From: Nilaparvata lugens
Lineage: Eukaryota > Arthropoda > Insecta > Hemiptera > Delphacidae
NCBI RefSeq assembly: GCF_014356525.2
Contig: NC_052516.1
Span: 31,750,172 to 31,814,171, forward strand
Reading direction: 5' to 3'
Length of the DNA: 64,000 bases
Below are positions 22,709 through 35,660 of this stretch, piece after piece (positions within the stretch are counted from its first letter, which is position 1; every line of letters starts with the position of its first letter). The translations under genes were made by a program, and so were the position numbers. The notes below the pieces were generated by a model. The model searched no databases. It saw only the letters and a program-made list of their open reading frames with translations, and had not been told where the DNA came from.

Positions 22709-23092
22709 ATGCGTTCAACCAACATGACTAACCAACGAAAATGAAGTTTGCCAAATCTCTACAATTTTTGTTCAGTGGAGTTTTGTGACATTCTCAACAG
22801 TTTTCGATTCAACCGACATGACAAATCATTCCAAAATGAAGCTAGTCAAATTCTCTACAATTTTTGATCAGTGGAGTTATGCGATATTCTCAACAGTTTT
22901 CGATTCAACCGACATGACTAACCATTCCAAAATGAAGCTAGTCAAATTCTCTACAATTTTAGATCAGTGGAGTTCTGTGACATTCTCAGCAGTTTTCGAT
23001 TCAACCGACATGACTAACCATTCTAAAATGAAGCTAGTCAAATTCTCTACAATTTTTGATCAGTGGAGTTATGTGATATTCTCAACAGTTCC
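22709..23092 (+). repeat. 96-base tandem repeat, about four units
   Basis: 'cgattcaaccgacatgac' recurs at 22805, 22901 and 22997 (exact 96-base steps), with a more diverged first unit at 22709. As 96 is divisible by three, a 111-codon repetitive ORF (22785-23120) runs through it, encoding a 32-residue unit. There is no other evidence of coding. Confidence 0.9.
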
Positions 23093-23254
23093 CGAGATAT
23101 TTGCTCTTGAAGGAGTGTAATTATTAAAAGAACAGTTTCTTATAAAATTTTTGCTCTTCCAGGGTTTATAACTCTCCAACGATCCATCGTAAAAATTCAT
23201 GCTTATCTTAGATTTGAAGAGCATTAATCCTCTTTGATATGACGTATGATTCCA

Positions 23255-23978
23255 CTATTCCAAGTTTTCCTTTCATTGTTAAAGCAGCTTCAATGTAGGG
23301 AGTGAAATTTTCAATGCTGCAACAATATTGATAGTTTGACAATGAATTTTGAAGGGTGTCTGGAATACATTTTTCGACTTTGTATTGGGACTATAGTGAG
23401 GTCCACGTTATAATAGCAGTGGAGAAAGATAGAACAACGTTGCCCAACCTCTGTCTTGTCAATGCCTTCTATAGTGAGTCCACGTTATAATGGCAGTGGA
23501 GAAAGATAGGAGATCAACGTTGTCCAACCGCTGACTTGTCAATGACTTCTATAGACGGTAGCTGATACAGGTTTATTGATGTAATATTAACTGTTCATCC
23601 TCGTTTAAAATAATCGATTATATTTATTAAGCAAGAACTTATATTTTCATGAATTTACATAATTAAGATGAAATATTTTGTAAATGAATTATTAATTCTA
23701 CATTGTTGATAGACGATCTGGCATTACAGCAAAGCGAGAAAGAGATAGCGCTATCCGCTTTGTTGAGTGATGGACAAGGATAGCAATACCATTGCTAATC
23801 AAACACTGCCATTATAATATGGACCTCTCTATAGTAAGAAGGTGAACATAGCAAAAGTGCGCATCTTTATTCCCTCTGTTGAAGGTGTGGAACCGCTGTG
23901 TTGACACAAAGTTGAAAATTTCAACCCCTACATTAAAGCTGCTATAACAATAATTGAAGGAAAACTTGGAATGAGGTC
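23255..23978. mobile_element. Inverted-repeat element G hosting a nested element F
   Basis: The left arm (about 23257-23325, 'attccaagttttccttt…') is complementary to the right arm (about 23905-23975, '…aaggaaaacttggaat'). The middle of the arms also matches ('gcagcttcaatgtaggg' against 'cctacattaaagctgc'). A second inverted-repeat element occupies 23392-23833. No coding capacity was seen. Confidence 0.7.
23392..23833. mobile_element. Nested element F with ~30-base inverted ends
   Basis: The left end 'ctatagtgaggtccacgtta' matches the complement of the right end 'atatggacctctctatag', and the pairing continues into 'taatagcagtg' against 'cactgccatta'. The left end is duplicated in tandem at 23470 ('atagtgagtccacgttataa'). 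Confidence 0.7.
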
Positions 23979-24418
23979 CTATTAAAATAAATGGAAATTA
24001 TAATTAAATGAAAATCCTAATTACGTTTAATAATATTATTATTCATTAATTAGCATTTGAACAAATGCAATTTCTAATTTATTTCCATATCCTATACCGT
24101 ACTATTAAACGAGCAACTTCTGTTTATATTATGTTTGTATTTCATCGGATCTCGAAAACGGCTCTAACGATTCTCACGAAATTCAGAACATAGTAGGTTA
24201 TAATAATAAAGATTCGATTGCACTAGGTCTCATCCCTGAGAAAACTCGCTGAAGGACATTAAAAGGATAATTATTATTCATCTTGGAAAAACAGCTGATA
24301 ATAATAATTTAGTCGTCTGTTGGTGATGGAAATGATGTGAGCGAGGTCATGGTGTGGGACTGTGTCAAAATTATGACTCAGCTGTTGAACTTTTGTAATC
24401 ATTCAATCAGATACTTAG

Positions 24419-24556
24419 TGCCGGTTGCAAAAAAGCCGGGTATTTCAATCCTGATTAATTCCAGTAGATCCATCTTTTTGAAATGGTATTCTCTGATTTG
24501 GTTCACGTGAAGTTAATCAGGATTAAAATTTAACCGGCTTTTGTGCAACTGGGCCT
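24419..24556. mobile_element. MITE family D, copy 3
   Basis: The ends are 'gccggttgcaaaaaagccgg' and 'ccggcttttgtgcaactggg'. The inner 'aatcctgattaattcc' pairs with 'ttaatcaggatt'. It is about 138 bases long with no ORF. Confidence 0.75.
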
Positions 24557-25567
24557 TTGTGAGGGAAATTTTTGCATTCCTCTGGGAATTAATCTCAATA
24601 TTACTTTATTAGATGGGACATTTCTGTATGAATGTTATTATAATTTCTTCTTTAGTAATACATTTTTTATGCTTTTGTACTCCAGAGCGAAGTTCGGTCC
24701 CCGATATTGCAAAAGAAATGATAATATGAATAATTATACTAAACATGCTACCACAAACCATTCAAGCGTCACAACATCAACATTCCATTCCTGCTAGAAA
24801 TAAACAAAAAACAAATGAAAGCAAGAGCTAAATGAATGAAAAACTAACTAAACATACAACAGACACCGATGAAAAATGGATAGAACTACAAATGAACAAC
24901 TATTGGATAAAAATATAAAATTTTATTTTCGTCTTCAAGATACAGTTTACATGATATTGGCATTGTAACAATTTACATAGCATTAGTTTGATGATAAAAT
25001 GTCAGGTTTTTAGTCTAGAAGAATTTTTGCGACATGTAAAACAAATTGTGGTAATGTGAAACGGTCTCAAAAATTTGAGAAAAACCATGCAATGAAAACT
25101 ACTGTAATTTCCAGAGAGAAAAAACAGGAAAATGGTAGAACAGAATTGCAAAAGTTGTAAAAATAATGGATATTTGTCTATCAATATTGTAAAAACTAAT
25201 AAAAGTGTTGGATTTCTTGATCCACAACAAATTTTAAATTCAGTTTTCAGTATGATGGGGAAACAAAAGATAAATTAATAATCAACATGAAACTTTAATC
25301 AATTGTGTTATTTTTTTATTAATTATTAATTATTTTATTTTTTAATATTCAACTTAAACTGTGTTGCAAAGACAATGAGAATGTTGAAATTCTTAAAACT
25401 TTCCTAGGAAATACTGTACTAGTTATTCTCTATCCCATTTGAAATAGAAAAGTAGATCACAAATGAAAAATAGACAATATAAGTAAGGCCGCGGCAATCT
25501 AATACAAAGCCCCGGCCTACAATCTAATACATGATTGGTGAAAAAGATCAGCTGGTATTTTTAATAG
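24557..25567. other. AT-rich non-coding sequence
   Basis: No gene, array or inverted repeat was recognised. The short frames present are not convincing. Confidence 0.3.
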
Positions 25568-26172
25568 TATATTTCGCACCTAGAGCAGAAAATGAGATTT
25601 TTCCAGCTCGAAATCGGTTTTCAAGTCCGAGGCCGTAGGCCGAGGACTAGAAAAGATTGAGAGCTGGAAAAACATTTTTGCCCGTGGTGCGAACGATATT
25701 TTTCGCCACACTACAGGTATTGCTGACAAAATAAATAGTCTAAGAATACAAAATAAAGAATACTCGTTAAGCTATCGTACCTATCTCTTGATTTTAGTGG
25801 TAGAAGATTTGCAGTCAGGATTTAAGATTCTTTTAAAATTTCACTTGGAATACCACAGTCATCTTCAAGCATTTTTGAAAATTCGGAATGCACTAATCAA
25901 CAATAAATAATTGAATAAAACTGGTTGCGAAGCGAATTAGTTGATTCGAAACTGGAACTGAAATCATGGCGACTTTAGCTGATGATGAAAGTGGCCACTC
26001 GCCCGATCTAGCGGATGACTTATTAACTACTTCCATGAGCGGCTGGAAAGAGACAACTTTCTGGCCTAGCCCGGAAAAGAAACCCTTTTCTGACGTAATC
26101 TGCAAACAGGGTTTTTCAGATCTACGTAGGGACTGGAAAACAGCTGCTTTCTGTGCAGTGTGGCGAAAAAAT
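25568..26172. mobile_element. Non-autonomous DNA element family C, copy 2
   Basis: The left 140 bases match 5530-5668 almost exactly, and the right ~80 bases match 6045-6127 ('cagatctacgtagggactgg', 'gtgcagtgtggcg'). The middle is unrelated to copy 1. The 87-codon frame across its right half comes from the element and is not considered a gene. Confidence 0.7.
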
Positions 26173-28040
26173 CTTATCACCAATCATTTATTAGATTCTA
26201 GGCCTAAACTGCGACGTTGCAAATCGTAGGCCGCGGCCTTGTATTAGAGGTGGCTTATGATATAAGCCTACTTCTAGATAGTCAAGTATAGAGATTTTTT
26301 TTTCAATTTATAGGAGTGTAAAAAATAATTTATAAAGCTTGGCACAAAATAAATACTTTCAACAAATTAATCCACATTTAGCACCTTTATTCTTTATTGA
26401 TTCATACAATAAGTAGATCATCAAAATGATAGGGAGAGAAAAAATAAGGTAACCTTGTGCTATTCCTCTCCCAAATTTAGATAAGGTTACACATAGTCCG
26501 AAATAGGTTAAGTCTTGTAGTTGTTCACTTCACAAAATTTTCAGTTCTTAATTATTTTCACAAAGTAGATTTTTAAATTTAGATGCTTCAAAACCAAACA
26601 TAGAAGAAAATTCACATTATCACAAAAATTTTAAACCTTTGATTTATGTTAAAAAATTTTTTTTTTAAGATTCACTATCTATTTTGTGATTTATTTGTAG
26701 AATTTTTACTATCTTTCTAGATATTTTTTTGTGAAATCAAACATTCATTTTATCAATTTTGGTTTTTAATTCATTTGAGAATACATTTTTATACAGTGTA
26801 CATCACCAAAACATTAACTTCATTTTTAGAAATTCAAACATAAATTTTATTCTCTAATATGAAATATTTTTTCGTTGCATTACATTAATTTAGCCTTAGA
26901 AAACAGGAAACCTTTCATAATTTACTGTTATACATGGGTTCACAGTCTTAATAGCATATTATTATTCAGTCATTGAAAATATTTGAGGCCTCCAATCAAT
27001 CCTTCAAATAATACAAACATTATAACGAGTGGTTCGGAAACCACCTAAAATTCTAGATCAATTCATCTCTCATCATCATCCGTCTCATTACCTACGCACA
27101 AGCCTAGAGCTTATAAGGGCATCATCCTCAAAAACGAAAATACTGCGAGGGGAAGATTCGAAATCAATAATAATGAGGTAAAAAATCTCAGATTTTTAAT
27201 CTTGATTTATCTTATGATGACGTAAAATGAATTATTTATTGAAAATAGAGTTTGAAAGGAGTTTCATCTGATAAATGATGACTTAAGATCTATTGAAAAT
27301 AAAGTTTGATAGGCGTGAAGAAGAGAAGAATTCAACATAATTTGATAATAGTAGAATCAATAAGTAACACTAATAAATTATTCAACAAGAGAATTTCAAA
27401 ATTTGAAATGAAAATCTAAAACAAGTAGAAAGAAATACTTGTAACTAGAGTCATTTTTCGTTTAAAACTTCATATTTCTATCAGTTCTAACAACTAAACA
27501 TCATAATCACACAAATCATTAACTTTATAAATTCATTCAACACAATAACAATTTTAAAATCAATTCTAAAAAGGCAATAAGATATTACCTTGTAAATAAT
27601 GAAAGTTCCAATAATATTCGCAAATAATATAATTTAAAAGATTACTAAATTCTATTTTTAAAGTCACTAGCTCAACGCGTCTCCAATAATAATATATGAG
27701 ATAATATTGTATCAATTACACTAGAAAAAAACAAGAAAAGGAACTAAATTATCAAGTTTTTAAAATATAATATCAATAAATTAATAATATCCATCCAATC
27801 TCTCAAAGAAATAGGTTCATAGGTGAACTCTCAAGAAATATTTAGATAGTTTTATAGCTTGGTAAGATATGTTGTGGAATTTATCTATAATTGAAAAAAT
27901 AATTTGTTGATGTCAATACCAATATATTTGTTTTAATAAATTAAAATTACAAAGTAAGTTACACTGTAATTTAAATTGATTTTGAACAAATATAGAGGTA
28001 TTGACAACATCAACGACTTTAGGCTAGGCACACACCAGTT
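26173..28040. other. AT-rich non-coding sequence before the first gap
   Basis: The segment at about 26425-26490 is the inverted counterpart of the block at 9785-9840 ('cctctcccaaatttag'), so it is a dispersed repeat. The rest shows no gene or recognised element. Confidence 0.35.
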
Positions 28041-28140
28041 NNNNNNNNNNNNNNNNNNNNNNNNNNNNNNNNNNNNNNNNNNNNNNNNNNNNNNNNNNNN
28101 NNNNNNNNNNNNNNNNNNNNNNNNNNNNNNNNNNNNNNNN
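28041..28140. other. Assembly gap (100 N)
   Basis: Exactly 100 N mark a scaffold join of unknown true length. Both flanks look like insect DNA. Confidence 0.99.
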
Positions 28141-30639
28141 ATAAATAATTCAAAAATGAAAAACATCTTTTTTCCAAGAATGGTGCAGACCCATACGCAA
28201 ATCAAACCTGATACCTCCAATTAAGTCCAGATTTTGAACCCATTGACTTGACCCTAAAAGGACGCATATCTGGGTCCACCTTCAACCTCCACTGATGATC
28301 ACAACCATTTTGAAGCAATCTAGCTCCGAGATTCAATCTATCTCGTAATCTACCCGCCCCGTGTTCCGTTGCCTCTAATCTCCAACCAATCTCGTCTGAA
28401 ATTTGACATCCGATACCTGAGCTGGGTCAATTCAAGGAAGCCCGGGATTAATTGACCGGACGCTTGTTTCGTGATGATTCGGGAATTCTGTGGAGCTGGA
28501 GCAGCTGACAGTAGGATGTTCAAACACAAAACAATTCAAGATAAAATATTTATCTTTACAGATGGAAATATATTTATCATTATTAATATTTATCTTTGCT
28601 TTATGATCAAATTTCTCACACGATCATGAGAAAAAGCCACGAGACCAATCAGATAAGACTTTTTAAAAAGGAAGCTTTTCTGATTGGAGAAAAAGTAGAA
28701 GGAGGAGGAGGCTTCTCTGAGACCAATCAAAGAATATTTCTCTCAAAAGGAGGCTTCTCTGATTAGTTCTCATAGAATTTGATCGCAGTTAAAATTTAAC
28801 AGTCTTTTGTGCAATCGAACCTTACAATGATACGTATACAACTTACTTTTTAGTCTGGACGTGTCCCAAACTTTAGAGACTAATCTCCAACATTGGAAGG
28901 CGAGGACTACCTCAATATAGGAATCATATAGTTCAATCATTTACCAACAGTTCAAGTTAGGATAAAAACCTTCGAAGAAGGTTATATAATCACTAGTTTT
29001 AGCGGGTGTGCGCCCCTATTAGTTTCAAATGTTTTGTTCACAATACCTCTGAACGATTAAAGATGTAAACCACATCCAGTCTCCAAAGTTTCAAGAGTTC
29101 CTTTGAATAATTATTGAATCTTTAAATCGTTGAATATTCGTATCGTTGAATCAAATCTTTCAAACAAATAATGTCACTTCATTTCATAGCAGAGCGAATA
29201 GCTGGAAGAGAACGAATGTTCATCTCAACAAGATTCTCCACTACAGTTGAAATAATCTTACAAATAACATGGGACTTTTTCTATTCTGTAGCGTTCTAAG
29301 AATGCTCCAGTAAAAGGGCGTACAGATATACGCGCCGCGAACATGAGCAATTCACTTCTAATCAGCTGACTATATCTGTATTTTTACAGAAACGGTAAGA
29401 GCTGTAAAAAGCTTAAAAAGCTTGGCATCAGCTGATTAAAAGTGAAAAGGAATTTCCTCCAGACTCCGATATCATCTACTTCGAAGACAGGATAAATCAG
29501 ACTATAGAAATTATTCATAATTAATCAGATTACAAGTGGATTGATTATTCATGGCATGCATTACACAGATGTCTGGAGAAGCCGGTAAACAGGTTACACC
29601 AGCAGATACTTGTGGATGAGAAAACTGAGTGAGGTCTACTGTACACAGAACTACTAGTATCCTACAATATGGTTGAAGTTGGATACAGTTTTAATTAATT
29701 ATTGGTTGTAATATTATTTCTACCTTCACTGTTATAGTAATGAGTTCAATTCCTGTATTACCTATTTCTTGAATCAAAATATGAAACTTTTTCAACGAGG
29801 ATTCTGATATGATCAACTGATTCTAGTTGAAAAACTCCCGAAGAAGTGACCTCTTTTGATCATCTCCTTCAAAGAACCACAGAGGAAAAATTGGTTTCCA
29901 GAGAAACCAGCAAGATTGAAGTTTCAAATTGGACTTCAGCCGGCCTTTCAATCTCTGAAATGAGTCGTCAACTTCTAAAAAGAGTTCACCCAGCAGCTTT
30001 CCTCAAAGACTTCATTCAAGTTTTGCAATTTCAATACTGATATCAACTTATCAACTTATTCAACTTTAATCAACTTATTCGATATGAAGATCAAAAAGTT
30101 CTGCCGGAGACGCGACTTTTACAGTATGACCTTTAGTTAGAGAAATTATTATTATGGAAGTCTATACAAAAGTGAATAGCAGTAGGAGGGAAGAACACCA
30201 ATTTTCAGGTAGGAAACGTAGAAAAGGTGAAATTGGAAAGAGGAGGATATATGGAGTAGTGGAAAGGGGAAAAGAGAAAGAAATAAGTCTTGAGAAAGAA
30301 GTTCAAACAAGAATCTCACTGACATAAAAATATTGATAGAAGTTTCACGATATGAGACATCAATTTTAATGGAGAACTCTGAAAGTTCAAACCTAATCGA
30401 TTTTATGTCTTGCTTATAAGGTGGGAACTAGGGAGGGAAGAATAAACATGAAGGAGAAAGAGGATAAGAAGATGAAGAAGAAGACGGAGTAGGGGAAGAA
30501 ATTGCAGGAAAGGTCTGGAAGGATGGAAATTATCTTGCAAAAAGGTTTTGAAAAATGGATGACTAACTTGATTTGACAAGGAAAGGGACAGAAAAAGACA
30601 CTATTGTGACAACCTTCACTGTGTTTGGACAAGATAGCA
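28141..30639. other. Non-coding sequence with scattered repeat remnants
   Basis: About 28640-28825 contains a decayed family D element ('aaaatttaacagtcttttgt', 'ttctctgattagttctca'). At 29345-29445 a short inverted repeat pairs 'cacttctaatcagctga' with 'tcagctgattaaaagtg'. From 30400 on the sequence becomes purine-rich. No gene was recognised. Confidence 0.4.
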
Positions 30640-30668
30640 GAAACGATGTAGAAGAAGAAGAAGAAAAA

Positions 30669-30703
<35 letters not shown>

Positions 30704-30745
30704 AAAAGAAGAAGATGAGGAAGAAGAAGAAAGAAAAAGATGAAC
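30640..30745 (+). repeat. (GAA)n microsatellite
   Basis: A nearly pure GAA/GAAA tract sits within a wider purine-rich region (30400-31340). Confidence 0.9.
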
Positions 30746-31530
30746 GGTGATGGAATCAAAAACTATATATACGGAAAGGGTGAAGGAGAGAATTATGGAG
30801 CATTAAACAAAGAGAGAGAAAAAGCCAGAAGACGGAATAAGATGGAGAATAAATGAGAAGAGTGTAGAAGTGTGAATGAATAGCTAGGATAACGGAGCAG
30901 AAGAAGGAGTAAACAAGAATAAAAGAGAATGAGAAAGAGGGAGGAAATGAGTAGGAGACTGAAAATGTTACAAAGTGGCATTTGGATACCTTGGGAAGAA
31001 GAGAATGGAGAATATAGAGGAAGAATAGAGAATAAAATGTGGAGAATATAAAGGGAAAGAGAGGTACAAAGTATGATAAATTCATTTGAATAGCTTAGGA
31101 AGAAGAGAGTTCAGGATATGGAGGAAAAAGGAAACATCATAAGTGGAGGGAAAATAACAGTGAATTGGAGTATAAAAGAGCTCAGTATAATGTAGAAAGG
31201 GAAGTTCAGTATAAGATCAGTAAGAATAGGTAGAAAAGGAGAAAGGAAGAGGATGGAGAAGAGAGAGACCAAAATTAGTCAGATAAGTTGTTTGAAAAGA
31301 ATAATGGTAATGTCGAAGACTAGAAAGTCTGGAGGAAAACAAACAAAAAATTATTATTGAGAGAAATTACTACCATACTTATTCTATGTTTATTTAGTAT
31401 AGAAAATGAAATCATTTGATACTCATACTGAGTACAAACATCAATAAATAAAAAAAAATCCAAGTACTTATGACTTTATTGTTGGAACATTTTGTGAGTG
31501 AAAAATTTAAAAAAATGAACTAACCATTTT

Positions 31531-32668
<1,138 letters not shown>

Positions 32669-33544
32669 CATTTTTATTTTTTGATAATTAAGAGTAATAA
32701 GTATAATTATTGTACTCTATGGAGTAATAGGAACGAGAGTGTTTGCGATAGTAGAATGCATGTAGGAATGAGAATTGAAAGAAGAAGTTGATGAGCACGA
32801 AGAAGAGGAAGTGGACATTGGAATAGAAAGTGGAAATTCAGGAAACAAGTAGCGAAAAATGAGGAATAATTCATGAGAGCAGGGAAGAGGCTGAAGTGGA
32901 CACAAGATGGAGAATCAGCAACGTGGCTGCCGTTTTGTATCTTTCACGGGAAATCGACGATAAATTCACTCCACTCATGTAACACAATGTGTTTTCTTCC
33001 TTCTTCTTCTTCTTCTTCTTCTTTTAATTCTTCTTCTTCTTCTTCTTCTTCTTCTTCTTCTTCTTCTTCTTCTTCTTCTTCTTCTTCTTCTCCTTTTTCT
33101 TCTTCTTTTCCTTTTTCATTTTCTCTTCCTTTCTCTTCCGACCAATTTATTTTTCCTCTTCTTTCAATCTTCCACCTCTATCCTCTTCTTCATCACACTT
33201 TACTTATCTTTCTTTCCACACCAACTTGCACACTCTCTCTCTCTCTCGTTTTCCAAACGAATTTAAACTTATCAGACCATATCCAATCTAATATAATCTA
33301 ATCCAATCTCCCCCTATAATTTGAAGTTAAAGTCTCCAACAGCTCTATTCCACCACACTCCGGTTGTGTGTTAATGGAAAGGATTATGGATAATAGAAAG
33401 GAAATTATTCATTTAACTTATGGCAGATACTCAACAAATATATAGCTCATGAGTCTTAAATGCCTAGATATACACTGTATATTTCCAATTTCTTTGAGAT
33501 GTTGTGCAGTTTTCGGTCAGGAAAACATAAGTTTGTCTTCTTCT
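32669..33544. other. Non-coding sequence with a (CTT)n tract
   Basis: A (CTT)n run spans about 33000-33110. No gene was recognised on either side. Confidence 0.4.
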
Positions 33545-33898
33545 CTAAGTACCGTCTCCATTTCGGAGGTTAGCAATCATCATGGCGATTTTTACCTTGT
33601 TCACAGCCGCTCTAAATAGGTCATTGGTTGTGCAATTAAACGCTTCCCTCAGGTTTCTCAACCAAGACATTCTCCTGCGTCCCACCGAGTGCCTACCAAC
33701 TATTTTACTTCGGATTATGAGGTGCAGAATCATGTACTTGGGTCCTCTCATGATGTGTCCAAGGTAAGTCAACTTTCCTATTTTATTGTCACGCACAATA
33801 TCTAGTTGCTTACCCATTCTTCTTAGAACTTCTACGTTCGTGACTCTATCTGTCCACGATGTACGGAGTATCCGCCGGTAAGTTTGTCTGACCGCCAT
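33545..33898 (-). pseudogene. LINE ORF2 C-terminal fragment
   Basis: A 117-codon frame contains 'RRILRTSWTDRVTNVEVLRR', then 'KLTYLGHIMRGPKYM', then 'GRRRMSWLRNLREAF', and ends 'MIANLRNGDGT'. This is the typical C-terminal tail of insect endonuclease-reverse-transcriptase proteins. No reverse transcriptase core precedes it, so it is a 5'-truncated fragment. The frame itself is intact, which suggests a fairly recent insertion. Confidence 0.75.
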
Positions 33899-33991
33899 GA
33901 TTTACGTCACAATAGAAAGGAAAGTAATCAAATTTTTCTCCACGGATTGTCAATTATTATGTGTTGAAATACGGCCTTCTTTAAAAATACA

Positions 33992-34206
33992 ATTGAAAAT
34001 CACAACATGTTTCGAATCGCTGTAATTTTCAAGTGAGTGAGTAAAATAAGCCTTCGTTTACTCACTCACTTGAAAATGACGTAGCATTACAATATTGTAT
34101 CATTTTAATTCAAACTATAGTCCTTGTAGATTTTCACACACCACCGGACATGTTCTTTGAAGTAAATCAAACTTGGATATGGCATCAATGTCCGAAACAT
34201 GTTGTG
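33992..34206. mobile_element. Palindromic element with perfect 21-base inner hairpin
   Basis: The outer blocks 'cacaacatgtttcg' and 'cgaaacatgttgtg' are complementary. Inside, 34025-34045 and 34057-34077 form a perfect inverted repeat ('caagtgagtgagtaaa' against 'tttactcactcacttg') with an 11-base loop. Confidence 0.7.
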
Positions 34207-34795
34207 ATAAAATATTTCAAAAAGGGTACTGAGATTTTTATTTTAATCATCTTTATATTACAAGTAGCCCTATACAGAAAAGAGATAAATAAGTAATGTG
34301 ATAGTATCTTACGTCACATGGACGGGAAGGGGGCTTTGCAGTCGAGAATGATGTTTCTAGTCGAGGCGTTAGCCGAGACTAGAGTTTCATTAATTTGAGC
34401 ACTGCAAAAGACATTCACATTCAAGTAACGTACTTTATCTTTTGTAATAATGATCTAAAGAATAATAATTGAGGAATAGAAAACATTACCTGCTTGTGCT
34501 GAAGTTACTACATGCATTCTATTAACGTAAACTAGTTTACAAATTCCAAACTTGTAAAATTCAGTTGTTTTGTCAACTTCCACAAAGCTGAGACAAAGCT
34601 GAGATTGAATGACTATGACAAAAATAATATTTTTTGTAATATCATGCGAAACTGTTATAAACATGATACCATAGGCAAAAAACTTTTCGACAATGATTAA
34701 CGTGATAAACGTTGATTATTAAACGTTAATTAACGTGTATCTGTTACTTATGGAGTATTTCGATTGGTCTACTTGAAAGTTCAATTTATTATAGA

Positions 34796-34940
34796 ATGTC
34801 AATATTACCCCTGTTTATATTTTCAAACATATTTCTATTTTCAGGCATTTATCTGATCCTTAAGTGCCAATTAGCGGAATAATAATCTATTTTCTGTTAC
34901 TATCTCTCATTTTCCTCCAATAAGCAGAAATATGAATCAG
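34796..34940 (+). repeat. Local direct repeat, left copy
   Basis: About 145 bases ('gatccttaagtgccaattag', 'ctccaataagcagaaatatg') recur at 35513-35660 with ~90% identity by eye. Between them lie ~570 bases of other sequence. Confidence 0.8.
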
Positions 34941-35512
34941 CAAATTTTTATTTTAATAACTTGATACAGGAGTATACAAATCGAAAAATTTTGAAAAAAA
35001 TCAATAAAAAGTTAAATTTTGGCTCCTATTTAACTACATAAAAATTACTGATAACTAAAAAAACTTTTCAATTTGTCCCTCTGGATGGGCAACAGACCCA
35101 TTCAGAGGACCGAGGCTCGCGCACCGTTACATGATTTTCCGTTCACGTCTCAATACCATTTGTGGCCTTTTCACTGAAAATTATTCCCTCTCCACGAGCG
35201 TTGAGCATAACGTCCAGTGGAGAAGCCAAAGCTGCAAAAAGTTCAATGCTCGTACAATTTTCAAACACAGTGGCTTTTCCGACATGAAATTGAAACTGCA
35301 CTTGGAAAATGCACGAAAATTGCTTTAATTTTGACAACTGAGCAACAAGTTAGCAAATTCAAACAAGACAGAGTCAATTCTCACACTAAAATCGCAGGGT
35401 TCAACAAACAGTAAATCAAAGTTCATTTCAGTTCAAAAACCTGAAAAATAATATAAGATACACACAAACAACTACAATAATACCCACTCAATATTCACAC
35501 TATTACATATAT
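34941..35512. other. Segment between local direct repeats
   Basis: It contains 'taacttgatacaggagtata', which recurs near 37348, and a short inverted repeat 'cctctggatggg' / 'cccattcagagg'. No gene was seen. Confidence 0.4.
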
Positions 35513-35660
35513 CACAATATTACCCTTGTTTATATTTTCCAAACATAATTCTAGATTCAGGCATTTATCCGATCCTTAAGTGCCAATTAGCGAAATAATA
35601 ATCTATTTTCTGTTACTATCTCTCTTTTTCCTCCAATAAGCAGAAATATGAATCAGCAGA
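35513..35660 (+). repeat. Local direct repeat, right copy
   Basis: This is the partner of 34796-34940. It differs by small substitutions and indels. Confidence 0.8.

Noticed and set aside
25966..26229. 87-codon ORF near 26 kb
   Set aside because: It lies within the family C mobile element, and its frame is not conserved in the other copy.
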